A DNA stretch of 64,000 bases from JAWWOL01 sp033851545 (GCA_033851545.1 JAWWOO010000040.1:1-64000), one strand, 5' to 3'. Counted from the first letter of the stretch, positions 16,918 to 25,405 are shown. The notes: generated by a model from the letters alone, not told the origin. A program made the numbers and translations.

Positions 16918-16953
16918 GAAGCCCATCGCCCGGGGGGTGCGGCGATGGGCTTC
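16918..16953 (-). terminator. Strong hairpin ending the tRNA cluster
   Basis: A perfect 13-bp stem (16918-16930 with 16941-16953, core GCCCATCGCC/GGCGATGGGC) with a 10-base loop. It lies just downstream of the tRNA-Phe gene on the minus strand and is followed there by TTCTTG. It fits an intrinsic terminator with a short T-run. Confidence 0.65.
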
Positions 16954-16966
16954 AGCACGACAGGAG

Positions 16967-17040
16967 TGGCCAGGGGCGGGGTCGAACCGCCGACCTCCCG
17001 CTTTTCAGGCGGGCGCTCGTACCGACTGAGCTACCTGGCC
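16967..17040 (-). tRNA. tRNA-Phe (GAA)
   Basis: Full cloverleaf on the minus strand: acceptor GGCCAGG/CCTGGCC, D-arm GCTC...GAGC, anticodon stem CCCGC/GCGGG with loop CTGAAAA (anticodon GAA), T-arm GGCGG TTCGACC CCGCC and discriminator A. CCA is not encoded. It is the last of three tRNAs in this cluster. Confidence 0.95.
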
Positions 17041-17081
17041 GGGCTGACCGTTCGAGGGGATCGGCCCCGAAGGTTTTCCAG

Positions 17082-17156
17082 CGGTCCTGACGGGATTTGA
17101 ACCCGCGACCTCCGCCTTGACAGGGCGGCGAGCACTCCGTGCTGCTCCACAGGACC
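17082..17156 (-). tRNA. tRNA-Asp (GTC)
   Basis: Cloverleaf on the minus strand: acceptor GGTCCTG/CAGGACC, D-arm GAGC...GCTC, anticodon stem CCGCC/GGCGG with loop CTGTCAA (anticodon GTC), T-arm GCGGG TTCAAAT CCCGT, discriminator G. CCA is not encoded. Confidence 0.95.
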
Positions 17157-17187
17157 TAGCTGCCCGCAGGTAAGCGGGATGGAACCG

Positions 17188-17260
17188 TGCCCCCAACGGG
17201 ATTCGAACCCGTGCTGCCGCCTTGAAAGGGCGGTGTCCTGGGCCACTAGACGATGAGGGC
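17188..17260 (-). tRNA. tRNA-Glu (TTC)
   Basis: Cloverleaf on the minus strand: acceptor GCCCTCA/TGGGGGC, anticodon stem CCGCC/GGCGG with loop CTTTCAA (anticodon TTC), T-arm with TTCGAAT, discriminator A. It is the first tRNA of the Glu-Asp-Phe cluster, probably one transcript ending at the hairpin 16918-16953. Confidence 0.95.
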
Positions 17261-17345
17261 GATGAGGCGGGTGGCCCGCACCAGCCCCGGCGTCTGCCGT
17301 CGGAGACAACGGTCAGCATAGGGGACAACCTGGCCCCCGCCAAAA

Positions 17346-19010
17346 CTATCTGGGAACCGAGGGGGTGCCCGAAGCCCGGACGGAGGTCGGGCCGGTCGAC
17401 GGAGCCCCCGACCCCGCAGGCGTGGACACCCCGCTGGACGGCACCGAGGAAGGACTCCCGGACGCACCGGGCGACGGCGGCACCGGGTTGGTCCCGCCCT
17501 TGATCTCGCTGGTGACGGCGTGGCGCTGGATCTGCACCGAGGTCAGCCCCAGCCCGCCGACGGTCACGTCGTCGTACGCGATGAGCTTGTGCGTGGTCTT
17601 GTCGAAGTAGAGCACCGAGGCGTCGAGTGGCAACGGGTTGGCACCCTCGAGACCGCGCAACCCGGCGCCCCCGGTGGAGCCCTGCGTCAGCATCAGGGTC
17701 CCGTTGAGGGCCTGGACGTCCCGTTGGTGCAGGTGCCCGGCCAGGACCAGCGGTACGTGCCCGAACAGCGGGCCGGCCATGACCGGGTCGTGGATGACCG
17801 CGACGTCGGCATTGGTGTCCGTGACCGTGGTGGCGAGCCGCTGACCGAATGCGCTGAGCAGCTTGGCCTCGTCGCTGCTGCTCGGTTGCGCGGTCTTGTT
17901 GGGCGTGAAGCGCGGGTCGCCGATGCCGGCGAAGCGGAGCCCCGCGATGGTCGCCTCGTTGTTGTCGAGGACGGTCACGTTCTTCATCCTGCGCACCGTT
18001 GCCACCGTGTGGTCCTGGGAGTCGTGGTTGCCCTTCACGTAGACGTACGGGACCCCGAGGTGGGCAATCGGCTCGTAGATGCCGTCCTCGGCGGCCAGCC
18101 CGTGGTCGCTGAGGTCACCCGAGTCGACGACCGCCGACACGTTGAACTGGCTGATCAGCGAGGCCATCACCGAGAACGCCTCGGGGTTGTCGTGGATGTC
18201 GGAGACCCAGAGGAGCGCGGTGGTGTCGTTGGACGGCAGCGACGTCGACGGCAGCGTCGACGCGACGTCGTACAGCTTGGAGACGTTGGTCACCAGCCGG
18301 GCCAGCTCGGCCCGGTAGGCGGTGAACCGCGCCTGGATGTCGCGCACGTCACCTATGGCCGCGGGCGCACTGGCGAGCAGGCCCGAGAACCGCGGCTCAC
18401 TCAACGCCACCGTACGGAAGGTCAGTGCACCGAGGCCACCCGACAGCACCATGGCGACGACCGTCGTCGCCGCTGACACGGCGACCGGTCTGGGGCGCCG
18501 GAAAACCAGCAGGGTCAGGACAACTGCGCCGCCGACGGTCGACAGCACGCTGCGGATCGCCAGCTGGATCAGGGCCGACCGCACGTCGGTGGCGAGGTGG
18601 CTTCCGATCGTGTCGGTGCTCTCGGTGCTGGAGATCAGCCGCTGGACGTCCTGGACGTCGACCTGGTCGATCGAGATCCGCAGCTTCAGCGGCCCCCTGT
18701 GGTCGCGGAGCGTGATGTTGCCCAGCGGCGGCACGTAGACCCGCGTGCCGCCGCCGCCACTGCCCAGCCGCAGCCGGAACGTCGCCTCGACCGGACCCAC
18801 CCGGTGATGGACGGCGCCGCCGAGGGTCAGCCCGATGCCCGCCCCCAGCAACGCGACCAGCATGACGGCCACCGACATCCGGAAACCTCGCCGGCGCAGC
18901 AACCGCACCAGAGGTGACCGGCCCACCCGCCGAGGGGACCAGAACTGCTCGGTCGCGCCCACGTCGGGAGCGGCGGTCGTCGCGTCCGGGGTCTCGGGAT
19001 CGGCTGCCAT
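17346..19010 (-). CDS. Membrane-anchored calcineurin-type metallophosphoesterase
   Basis: A 554-residue protein. A cytosolic Pro/Ala-rich N-terminus leads to a TM helix (about 45-67), an external segment (to about 160) and two more helices (about 165-208). The phosphoesterase domain (about 265-500) has LWVSDIHDNPEA, VVDSGDLSDHG, VYVKGNHDS, VAVIHDP and LAGHLHQRDVQ, the full dimetal set (D.H, GD, GNHD, H, GH.H). A Ser/Pro-rich tail follows. It probably acts on the outer membrane face. The start is 3 bp after nucS, so the two share a transcript; a functional link is not established. Substrate unknown. Confidence 0.82.
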   Translation of the reverse strand: MAADPETPDATTAAPDVGATEQFWSPRRVGRSPLVRLLRRRGFRMSVAVMLVALLGAGIGLTLGGAVHHRVGPVEATFRLRLGSGGGGTRVYVPPLGNITLRDHRGPLKLRISIDQVDVQDVQRLISSTESTDTIGSHLATDVRSALIQLAIRSVLSTVGGAVVLTLLVFRRPRPVAVSAATTVVAMVLSGGLGALTFRTVALSEPRFSGLLASAPAAIGDVRDIQARFTAYRAELARLVTNVSKLYDVASTLPSTSLPSNDTTALLWVSDIHDNPEAFSVMASLISQFNVSAVVDSGDLSDHGLAAEDGIYEPIAHLGVPYVYVKGNHDSQDHTVATVRRMKNVTVLDNNEATIAGLRFAGIGDPRFTPNKTAQPSSSDEAKLLSAFGQRLATTVTDTNADVAVIHDPVMAGPLFGHVPLVLAGHLHQRDVQALNGTLMLTQGSTGGAGLRGLEGANPLPLDASVLYFDKTTHKLIAYDDVTVGGLGLTSVQIQRHAVTSEIKGGTNPVPPSPGASGSPSSVPSSGVSTPAGSGAPSTGPTSVRASGTPSVPR

Positions 19011-19013
19011 TGC

Positions 19014-19673
19014 TCAGAACAAGGTGGGATTGGCCGGGTCACGGCCGCGGAGGGCGTCGTAGTCGAGGGTCAGGCACTCGATGCCGCGGTCCACCGCCAG
19101 AGTGCGGGCCTGCGGCTTGATCTCCTGCGCGGCGAAGATGCCCCGTACGGGGGCCAGCAGCGGGTCGCGGTTCATCAGCATGAGGTAGCGGGTGAGCTGC
19201 TCCACGCCGTCGATGTCGCCGCGCCGCTTGATCTCGATGGCGACCGCCTGACCGGAGGCGTCGCGGGCGAGGATGTCGACCGGGCCGATCGCCGTCATGT
19301 ACTCGCGGGTCACGCAGCGCCAGCCCTCACCGAGGGTCGTGATGTGCTCGGCGAGCAGCTTCTGCAGGTGCGCCTCGACGCCGTCCTTGACCAGCCCCGG
19401 GTCGATGCCCAGCTCGTGCTCGGTGTCGTGCAGCACCTCGTCGATGGTGATGATCAGCTGCTCGCCGGCCTTGTTGGTCACCTGCCAGACGCCCTCGGCG
19501 ACCAGCAGCGTGCATGGCGGGCTCATCCAGTTGAGCGGCTTGTACGCACGGTCGTCGGCGTGGATGGACACGCTGCCGTCGGCTTTGACCAGCAGCAGCC
19601 GGGTGGCCGTGGGGAGGTGCGCGGTCAGCCGGCCGACGTAGTCGACGCTGCACTTCGCGATGACAAGACGCAC
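19014..19673 (-). CDS. nucS: Mismatch-specific endonuclease NucS/EndoMS
   Basis: A 219-residue protein with a GTG start. The N-terminal beta domain (MRLVIAKCSVDYVGRLTAHL, LLLVKADGSVSIHADDRAYKPLNWM) and the C-terminal RecB-like nuclease (GPVDILARDASGQAVAIEIKRRGDIDGVEQLTRYL) are typical. The catalytic D...E.K set is GPVDILA and IEIKRRG. The protein ends DPANPTLF, a sliding-clamp binding tail known for NucS. In actinomycetes lacking MutS/MutL it cuts both strands at mismatches as a substitute mismatch repair route. This is one of the stronger taxonomic markers in the window. Confidence 0.95.
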   Translation of the reverse strand: MRLVIAKCSVDYVGRLTAHLPTATRLLLVKADGSVSIHADDRAYKPLNWMSPPCTLLVAEGVWQVTNKAGEQLIITIDEVLHDTEHELGIDPGLVKDGVEAHLQKLLAEHITTLGEGWRCVTREYMTAIGPVDILARDASGQAVAIEIKRRGDIDGVEQLTRYLMLMNRDPLLAPVRGIFAAQEIKPQARTLAVDRGIECLTLDYDALRGRDPANPTLF

Positions 19674-19700
19674 CCGGCGAGCCTACGCGAGTGCGTGCCG

Positions 19701-19982
19701 TCAGTCCGTCGAAGCGACCGTGCGGCTGTCGCGCCGGGGAAACCGCCGCCGGGCGCCGGCACTGCTCGTGTTCAGCGCGTCCGCCACCTGGGACCAGGTG
19801 GCACCGCGGTCCAGCAGCACGTTGACCAGCTCGTGCTGGGTCGCCGTCAGGACGTCCAGCGCGGACGTCAGCTGGACCAGCGACTCCAGCGGGTCGGCCG
19901 TCTCGCGACCTGCGTCGAGCAGGCCCACCGCTTCCGTGATCTCCCGGCGCAGGATCGCGATCTCCGCCGCGGCGAGCTTCAT
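19701..19982 (-). CDS. Small helical HTH-like protein behind hsp20
   Basis: A 93-residue protein starting at ATG 19982, preceded by GGGAGGG. It is mostly alpha-helical (MKLAAAEIAILRREITEAVG, SLVQLTSALDVLTATQHELV) and ends in a HTH-like segment RGATWSQVADALNTSSAGARRRF, followed by a basic tail. It lies 59 bp behind hsp20 on the same strand, so it is probably heat-induced with it. The W.QVADAL.TS...ARRRF pattern is common in small actinobacterial regulators. DNA binding is an inference. Confidence 0.65.
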   Translation of the reverse strand: MKLAAAEIAILRREITEAVGLLDAGRETADPLESLVQLTSALDVLTATQHELVNVLLDRGATWSQVADALNTSSAGARRRFPRRDSRTVASTD

Positions 19983-20041
19983 GGGTCCAACCCTCCCGTA
20001 CGGGGTGGCCGGGGCGGAGGCGCCGCCCCGGCCACTTGCGC

Positions 20042-20488
20042 TCACTGGGTGATCGAGGCCTGGTCGCGTCCCCGGTCCTGAGCTCCGGTGCTGACCGGGA
20101 TCATGCGCGGCTTCGCCGCCTCGACGACCGGCAGGGTCAGCGAGAGCACGCCGTCGTTGTAGCTCGCGTCGATGTGCTCCAGGTCGACCGCCGGGCCGAG
20201 CGTGAGCTGGCGGACGAAGGTCCCGGTCGGCCGCTCCTGGGTCAGCCACTCCACGTCCTCGCTGCGTGGCGTGCGCTGCGCGCGGATGGTGAGCGTCCGT
20301 CCGTCGATGCCGACCTCGACCGACCCCGGGTCCACACCTGGCAGGTCGCACAACAGTGCGTAGTGGTCCCCGGCGCGGAACAGATCCACCGGGAGCGTGC
20401 GCATGGCCTGCTGCGCGTCACCGGCCTGCGAGATCAGGCGCTCGGCCAGCCGGTCGAGGTCACGGAACGGGTCGAAACGAGTAGCCAC
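20042..20488 (-). CDS. hsp20: Hsp20 / alpha-crystallin family small heat shock protein
   Basis: A 148-residue holdase. GTG 20488 is chosen because GGAGGT lies just upstream and the product then begins MATRFDPFRDLDRLAERL, the usual start of actinobacterial Hsp20. The alpha-crystallin domain (about 32-125) includes LPVDLFRAGDHYALLCDLPG, IDGRTLTIRAQR and the closing YNDGVLSLTLPV (the A.Y..GVL motif). It binds unfolded proteins until ATP-driven chaperones refold them. A CIRCE operator about 107 bp upstream points to HrcA control. Confidence 0.93.
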   Translation of the reverse strand: MATRFDPFRDLDRLAERLISQAGDAQQAMRTLPVDLFRAGDHYALLCDLPGVDPGSVEVGIDGRTLTIRAQRTPRSEDVEWLTQERPTGTFVRQLTLGPAVDLEHIDASYNDGVLSLTLPVVEAAKPRMIPVSTGAQDRGRDQASITQ

Positions 20489-20594
20489 CACAACCACCTC
20501 CACCAAGACGGGGTCCGCCGGGCCGGCTGGCCGGGCGGGCCGCGCGTACGGCTGTGGTGCGGTGGAGACCACGCCTTCGCGCGACACCCTCGTT

Positions 20595-20621
20595 TTAGCA
20601 CTCGTACGGGTGGAGTGCCAA
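20595..20621 (-). promoter_or_regulatory. CIRCE element (HrcA operator) upstream of hsp20
   Basis: TTAGCACTC-N9-GAGTGCCAA, spacer 20604-20612. This matches the CIRCE consensus TTAGCACTC-N9-GAGTGCTAA at 17 of 18 arm positions. It lies between the minus-strand hsp20 start and the DUF2071 gene, so HrcA probably represses hsp20 and the small gene behind it. Confidence 0.88.
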
Positions 20622-20628
20622 GTCCCCG

Positions 20629-21375
20629 TCAGCCGGTTCCTTCCTTGTCCGGCAAGGGGAACCGGTCCCGGCCGATTCGGACGGCCACCCCCGGCGAGTG
20701 ATGGATCACCGGGTCACCCTCCGGCGCCGGCAGGCCGGTGGCCATGACCAGGCTGTCGTCCAGGCGCAGCAGCTCGGCCCGGTGCAGCGGCCACGGCGCG
20801 TGGTCCGCCGGCGTCCAGCGCAGGCCACGCCTGGTCCTGGCCCACAGGGCGAACCGAGCGGTGAAGTAGTGGTCCCGGTCGGTCAGCTCGTCGGCCGCGA
20901 ACGCCGCTCCCACCCGGACCTGGACCAGCGACTGCGCGTGCGGCTCGGGCCAGCGCCGCTCGGTCACGTACAGGAACTGGTCCCTGGCCTGCACCAGCCG
21001 CATCCGCGACCAGAAGTACGGCAGCGAGTAGGCCAGCCTGGCAGCAGCCACCGCTCCGAGCCGGGAGGCGTCCAGTGAGAGGAACCACACCCCCGTACGG
21101 CCGTCCGGTCCCGTGACGTAGGTGCGGACGTTGGTCTCCCAGAAGTGCGACGCCCACGGCAGCTCCGGCCCTCTCGGCGCCTTGGCCATCATCTCGAACG
21201 GGACCAGGGCGACCCATGCCTTGCCCTCGTACGTCTCGACCGTGAGCCCGTCCGGGAGCAGTCGCTGCACCACCTCGGCGTCGTACGGCCAGTGCAGGAA
21301 GGTCAGCCGCCGCCACTCCTGCTTCATCACCGTCGTCGAGGCGGGGTTGGCAGACGTCGAGGCGTAGGTCGTCAC
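20629..21375 (-). CDS. DUF2071 (YqjF-like) protein
   Basis: A 248-residue cytosolic protein; GTG 21375 chosen, with ATG options at internal positions. It has the DUF2071 pattern: WRRLTFLHWPYDAEVVQRLL, LPDGLTVETYEGKAWVALVPF, FWETNVRTYVTGPDGRTGVWF, FLSLDASRLGAVAAARLAY, PYFWSRM. The family, related in fold to acetoacetate decarboxylase-like proteins, has no settled reaction. It is divergent from trmH with 45 bp between starts. Confidence 0.8.
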   Translation of the reverse strand: MTTYASTSANPASTTVMKQEWRRLTFLHWPYDAEVVQRLLPDGLTVETYEGKAWVALVPFEMMAKAPRGPELPWASHFWETNVRTYVTGPDGRTGVWFLSLDASRLGAVAAARLAYSLPYFWSRMRLVQARDQFLYVTERRWPEPHAQSLVQVRVGAAFAADELTDRDHYFTARFALWARTRRGLRWTPADHAPWPLHRAELLRLDDSLVMATGLPAPEGDPVIHHSPGVAVRIGRDRFPLPDKEGTG

Positions 21376-21420
21376 GGGTTCATCATCGCCCAGGCCCGCC
21401 GGTCCCGTACGGTGAGCGGC

Positions 21421-22023
21421 ATGTCTGCAGAGGTGGGGGTCGGCCCGTACGAGGGTCAATGGCCCGACGACGAGCGGCTGGACCCCGAGCTGCTGGCGGA
21501 GGGGGACCGGCGCAACGTCGTGGACGGCTACCGCTACTGGCGGCAGGAGGCGATCGTGGCCGACCTCGACGCGCGTCGGCACCCCTATCACGTGGCCATC
21601 GAGAACTGGGAGCACGACCTCAACATCGGCACGGTTGTCCGCAACGCCAACGCTTTCCTTGCCGAGGCGGTGCACATCGTGGGCCGGCGCAGGTGGAACC
21701 GGCGCGGCGCAATGGTGACCGACCGCTACCAGCACGTGGTCTATCACCCCGACGTGGAAACCCTTGCTGCGTGGGCAAAGGAGCACGAGATCGTGATGCT
21801 CGGCGTCGACAACCTGCCGGGTTCCCTGCCGATCGACGAGTACGAGCTCCCGCGCCGGTGCCTGCTGCTGTTCGGTCAGGAAGGACCGGGGCTGTCCGCC
21901 GGGGCCCGCATCGCCGTACGGGATGTCCTGCACCTCAAGCAGTTCGGCTCCACGCGGTCGATCAACGCGGGTGTGGCGTCGGGGGTGGCGATGTACGAGT
22001 GGGTGCGCCGCCACGCCCTCTAG
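21421..22023 (+). CDS. TrmH/SpoU-family RNA 2'-O-methyltransferase
   Basis: A 200-residue SPOUT methyltransferase. Motif 1 is HDLNIGTVVRNANAF (the Arg and Asn of the catalytic site), motif 2 LLLFGQEGPGLSAG and motif 3 STRSINAGVASGVAMYEW, which form the knotted SAM site. It methylates ribose in tRNA or rRNA; which nucleotide cannot be told. MurB begins 9 bp downstream, so the two are likely cotranscribed. Confidence 0.9.
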   Translation: MSAEVGVGPYEGQWPDDERLDPELLAEGDRRNVVDGYRYWRQEAIVADLDARRHPYHVAIENWEHDLNIGTVVRNANAFLAEAVHIVGRRRWNRRGAMVTDRYQHVVYHPDVETLAAWAKEHEIVMLGVDNLPGSLPIDEYELPRRCLLLFGQEGPGLSAGARIAVRDVLHLKQFGSTRSINAGVASGVAMYEWVRRHAL

Positions 22024-22032
22024 GCTGACGAC

Positions 22033-23052
22033 GTGACGGTGCTGCTGTCCTCCCTGACCACGCTCGGCCTCGGCGGCCCCGCGAAGCGGCTGGTGCGCGC
22101 CGGTTCGACCGACGAGCTCGTGGCGGCCCTGCGCCAGTGCGACACGTCAGGGGAGCAGGTCCTGCTGCTGGGCGGTGGCAGCAACGTCGTCGTTGCCGAC
22201 GCCGGCTTCCCGGGCACGGTCGTCAAGGTGGCCTCGAGCGGTCTCGATCTCGACGGCACGGTCGTACGGGTTGATGCCGGCGTGAGCTGGGACGCCGTCG
22301 TGGCGGAGACCGTGGATCGCGGCCTGTCCGGGTTCGAGGCCCTGTCCGGCATCCCAGGCAGCGCGGGTGCAACGCCGATCCAGAACGTCGGCGCCTACGG
22401 CCAGGAGGTCGCCGACACCCTCGTCTCGGTGTCGGTCATGGACCGGATGAGCGGGGCGGTGCGCGAGGTCACGGCAGCGGAGTGCGGGCTGGCCTACCGG
22501 ACCAGTGTCTTCAAGCACCAGACCCGCTACGTCGTGCTCTCGGCGACCTTCCGGCTGCGCGACCAGGGCGGGAGGTCCGAGCCGATCCGGTACGCGGAGC
22601 TGGCCCGCGCGCTCGGCGTCGAGGTCGGCGAACGCGCCGCACTGGGCGACGTTCGGCGCGCGGTGCTCGAGCTCCGGCATTCGAAGAGCATGCTCATCGA
22701 CCCGGCGGACCCCGACTCCCGCAGCGTCGGATCCTTCTTCACCAACCCGGTGCTGACGGCGGAGGAGCACGCCAAGGCGTCTGCTCTCGCCGGTGTCGAG
22801 CTGCCCTCGTACGAGGCGGCGGACGGGCGCAAGGTCCCGGCGGCCTGGCTGATCGAGCGGGCCGGCTTCGGCAAGGGCTGGGGAGACGGCAAGGTCGGCA
22901 TCTCGACCAGGCACACGCTGGCCCTGGTCAACCGCGGCGGTGGAACAACCGCCGAGCTGCTGGACTTGGCACGGGTGATAAGAGCTGGCGTGGACGACCG
23001 GTTCGGCGTGATGCTGAGCCCGGAGCCGGTTTTTGTCGGTACCTCGCTCTAG
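22033..23052 (+). CDS. murB: UDP-N-acetylenolpyruvoylglucosamine reductase MurB
   Basis: A 339-residue FAD enzyme with a GTG start at 22033. The FAD domain shows LTTLGLGGPAKRLV, LLLGGGSNVVVADAGF and SGIPGSAGATPIQNVGAYGQEV; the C-terminal domain has RSVGSFFTNPVL with the proton-donor Ser, AAWLIERAGFGKG and HTLALVNRGGGTTAE. It reduces UDP-GlcNAc-enolpyruvate to UDP-MurNAc in the cytosol, the second committed step of peptidoglycan synthesis. It follows trmH at 9 bp and converges on the TetR gene. Confidence 0.95.
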   Translation: MTVLLSSLTTLGLGGPAKRLVRAGSTDELVAALRQCDTSGEQVLLLGGGSNVVVADAGFPGTVVKVASSGLDLDGTVVRVDAGVSWDAVVAETVDRGLSGFEALSGIPGSAGATPIQNVGAYGQEVADTLVSVSVMDRMSGAVREVTAAECGLAYRTSVFKHQTRYVVLSATFRLRDQGGRSEPIRYAELARALGVEVGERAALGDVRRAVLELRHSKSMLIDPADPDSRSVGSFFTNPVLTAEEHAKASALAGVELPSYEAADGRKVPAAWLIERAGFGKGWGDGKVGISTRHTLALVNRGGGTTAELLDLARVIRAGVDDRFGVMLSPEPVFVGTSL

Positions 23053-23064
23053 CGTCCGGAAGTG

Positions 23065-23745
23065 TCAGGGACGCAGCAGCGGCATCAGAACGTCGTCCAC
23101 CAGCTGCACCACGAAGGCGTCGGGGACCGGGGGTCCTTGCATGAGGTATTGGTGCACGATCAGCGCGGGGCCGACCTCGGCCGTACGCGGATTGACGGCG
23201 TCCGCCCGCACCTCGCCGCGGTCGCGGCCCCTGGCCAACGCGTCGATGAGCATCTGCTGGCGCGGCTCCATGACCCGGTGCTTGACCACCGCGATCAGCG
23301 ACCGGTCGACCGAGTTGTCGAACATGAAGGCCTGGATCGCGCACCCGCTGGGCGAGTTGATCGCCTCGCGCATGATCCTCAGCAGCACGAGCAGGTCATC
23401 GCGCACCGAGCCGGTGTCAGGAGCGTCGGGGAGCGGCGGCAGAGCGTGGTCCATCGCATCGACCAGCAGGTCCTCCTTGGACGGCCAGCGGCGATATACC
23501 GAGGCCTTGCCGGTGTGCGCCGCGGCCGCCACGCCCTCCATGGTCAGGCTGCCGACGCCGACGGCGCCCACCAGCTCGAGCGTCGCGTCGAGGATCGCGG
23601 TCTCGAGGTCCTGGCCGCGACGGCGGTGGCTGACCAGCGCACCGTCGTCGGGCGCTGGCGCGCTCAACGGGGCGACGCGGGGGCTGCCGGGCGGGTTGTG
23701 CTTGCCCTTGATCCCCCGTACGGCGGCGCGCAGAGCTTTGGTCAT
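23065..23745 (-). CDS. TetR-family repressor divergent from an MFS exporter
   Basis: A 226-residue regulator. After a basic leader (about 40 residues) comes the HTH: AILDATLELVGAVGVGSLTMEGVAAAAHTGKASVYRRWPSKEDLLVDAM. The C-terminal half is the usual helical ligand domain. It is divergent from the DHA2-type exporter with 116 bp between starts. That gap holds two 21-bp direct repeats, so it likely represses both genes until a drug-like ligand binds. Confidence 0.88.
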   Translation of the reverse strand: MTKALRAAVRGIKGKHNPPGSPRVAPLSAPAPDDGALVSHRRRGQDLETAILDATLELVGAVGVGSLTMEGVAAAAHTGKASVYRRWPSKEDLLVDAMDHALPPLPDAPDTGSVRDDLLVLLRIMREAINSPSGCAIQAFMFDNSVDRSLIAVVKHRVMEPRQQMLIDALARGRDRGEVRADAVNPRTAEVGPALIVHQYLMQGPPVPDAFVVQLVDDVLMPLLRP

Positions 23746-23771
23746 GCCGAACCATGTCCTTCGGGTTACGT

Positions 23772-23792
23772 GTTAGTGAACGGTTGCGTTTC
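23772..23792. promoter_or_regulatory. Candidate TetR operator, copy 1
   Basis: GTTAGTGAACGG followed by TTGCGTTTC. The first 12 bases are identical to those at 23819-23830, and 18 of 21 match overall. It lies close to the tetR start. Confidence 0.6.
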
Positions 23793-23818
23793 TTAACTCC
23801 TTGAGTGTACCGTTCCTG

Positions 23819-23839
23819 GTTAGTGAACGGAAGCGTTCC
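23819..23839. promoter_or_regulatory. Candidate TetR operator, copy 2
   Basis: GTTAGTGAACGG followed by AAGCGTTCC, 47 bp from copy 1 (start to start) and 23 bp before the exporter start. GAACGGAAGCGTTC is itself a near-palindrome, and an inverted CCGTTC lies just before it at 23810-23815. Confidence 0.6.
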
Positions 23840-23861
23840 CTAGACGGATGGAGAAGTTCCC

Positions 23862-25367
23862 ATGGCCACTACAGCGGCTACCAAGACGACCCCGGTGGCC
23901 GGTGCCGCCAGGCGGGGCCACCACCCCGGACTGGCGCTGGCGGTCATCGTAGGCGTGCAGCTGATGATCGTGCTCGACGCGACCATCGTGAACATCGCCC
24001 TGCCGCACATCCAGACAGCGTTGAATTTCTCGCCGACCTCGCTGTCCTGGGTGCTCAACGCCTACACGCTGACCTTCGGCGGCCTGCTGCTGCTCGGTGG
24101 TCGCATCGGCGACATCATGGGCCGGCGCCGCACCTTCATCGCCGGCATCCTGCTGTTCTCCGTCGCCTCACTTGCCGGCGGTTTCGCCTGGAACTCCGGT
24201 TCGCTGCTGGCCTTCCGGGCGCTCCAGGGTGTGGGTGGCGCCTTGGCCTCGCCGACGGCGCTGGCCCTGATCACCACCAACTTCGCCGAGGGCGAGGAGC
24301 GCAACCGGGCCTTCGGGGTCTTTGCGGCGGTCTCCGGCTCGGGTGCTGCCATCGGCCTGCTGGCCGGCGGCATGCTCACCCAGTGGGCCAACTGGCGCTG
24401 GGTGCTGTTCGTCAACGTGCCGATCGGACTCATCCTCGCCTGGATCACGCCGTTGTTCGTCAACGAGTCCGACCGGCAGCCCGGGAAGTTCGACCTTCCC
24501 GGAGCGGCAACCTCCACAGTGGGCATGTCGGCGCTGGTCTACGGCTTCATCAACGCCGCCCAGCACGGGTGGAGCAAGCCGACGACCGTCGGTTCGTTCA
24601 TCGCGGCCGGCGTCCTGCTCGTCGCGTTCTTCCTCATCGAGACCCGGACGGCCGAGCCGATCACGCCGTTGCACCTGTTCGGTGACCGCAACCGGGCCAG
24701 CACCTACGTGATCATGCTGTTCCTCGCTGCGGCACTGTTCTCGATGTTCTTCTTCCTCACCCAGTTCGTGCAGGAGGTCCTCAACTACAGCCCGATCAAG
24801 GCCGGCGTCGCGTTCCTCCCGGTCAGCGTGGCCATCATCATCTCCGCGCAGATCTGCTCCAGGTATCTCGCCAGGGTCGGTCCCAAGCCGTTCCTGATGG
24901 TCGGCTCGATCATGTGCACCGGCGGTCTGGCCTGGCTGTCCCGGATCAGCGTTCACAGCAACTACCTCGGCGGCATCTTCGGCCCGATGGTCGTCTTCGC
25001 CCTCGGCATGGGCTTCCTGTTCGTGCCGCTGACGATGCTGGCCGTGTCCAAGGTCAGCAACGAGGACTCCGGTGCCGCGTCCAGCCTGCTCAACGTGATG
25101 CAGCAGGTCGGCGGGTCGCTCGGTCTATCCGTCCTCGTGACGGTCTACGGCACCGCCGCTCGCAACGAGAGCACGCACCTGATCAAGACCGGCGCGGCGG
25201 CAACGCTCGGCCCCAAGGGAGTGGCCTCAGCCGTGCTCGCCAAGGGCGCCAGCGCCGGCTTCGCGGTGGCGGTGCTGTTCGCCGTCGTCTCGCTGCTGGT
25301 CAGTTTCGGCGGCATCAAGGCGGGCAAGGACGACGTCGACCTGTCGAGCGTCCCCGGCATGGGCTGA
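23862..25367 (+). CDS. DHA2-family MFS multidrug exporter (EmrB/QacA type)
   Basis: A 501-residue membrane protein with about 14 TM helices. TM1 carries the DHA2 signature LDATIVNIALPHIQTAL; the motif A loop is GGRIGDIMGRRRTFIAG; motif C in TM5 is GSGAAIGLLAGGML. A second-half loop shows NVMQQVGGSLGLSVL. Family members expel cationic or amphiphilic drugs by proton antiport. The divergent TetR and the shared operator repeats suggest induction by the exported compound. Confidence 0.9.
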   Translation: MATTAATKTTPVAGAARRGHHPGLALAVIVGVQLMIVLDATIVNIALPHIQTALNFSPTSLSWVLNAYTLTFGGLLLLGGRIGDIMGRRRTFIAGILLFSVASLAGGFAWNSGSLLAFRALQGVGGALASPTALALITTNFAEGEERNRAFGVFAAVSGSGAAIGLLAGGMLTQWANWRWVLFVNVPIGLILAWITPLFVNESDRQPGKFDLPGAATSTVGMSALVYGFINAAQHGWSKPTTVGSFIAAGVLLVAFFLIETRTAEPITPLHLFGDRNRASTYVIMLFLAAALFSMFFFLTQFVQEVLNYSPIKAGVAFLPVSVAIIISAQICSRYLARVGPKPFLMVGSIMCTGGLAWLSRISVHSNYLGGIFGPMVVFALGMGFLFVPLTMLAVSKVSNEDSGAASSLLNVMQQVGGSLGLSVLVTVYGTAARNESTHLIKTGAAATLGPKGVASAVLAKGASAGFAVAVLFAVVSLLVSFGGIKAGKDDVDLSSVPGMG

Positions 25368-25405
25368 CCCCACCCCGTACGGCGTCTTCCCCGTACGACC
25401 TCGAG

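Noticed and set aside
16967..17260. tRNA cluster as an integration site for an element.
   Set aside because: No integrase, repeat or change in gene style is visible on either side of it.
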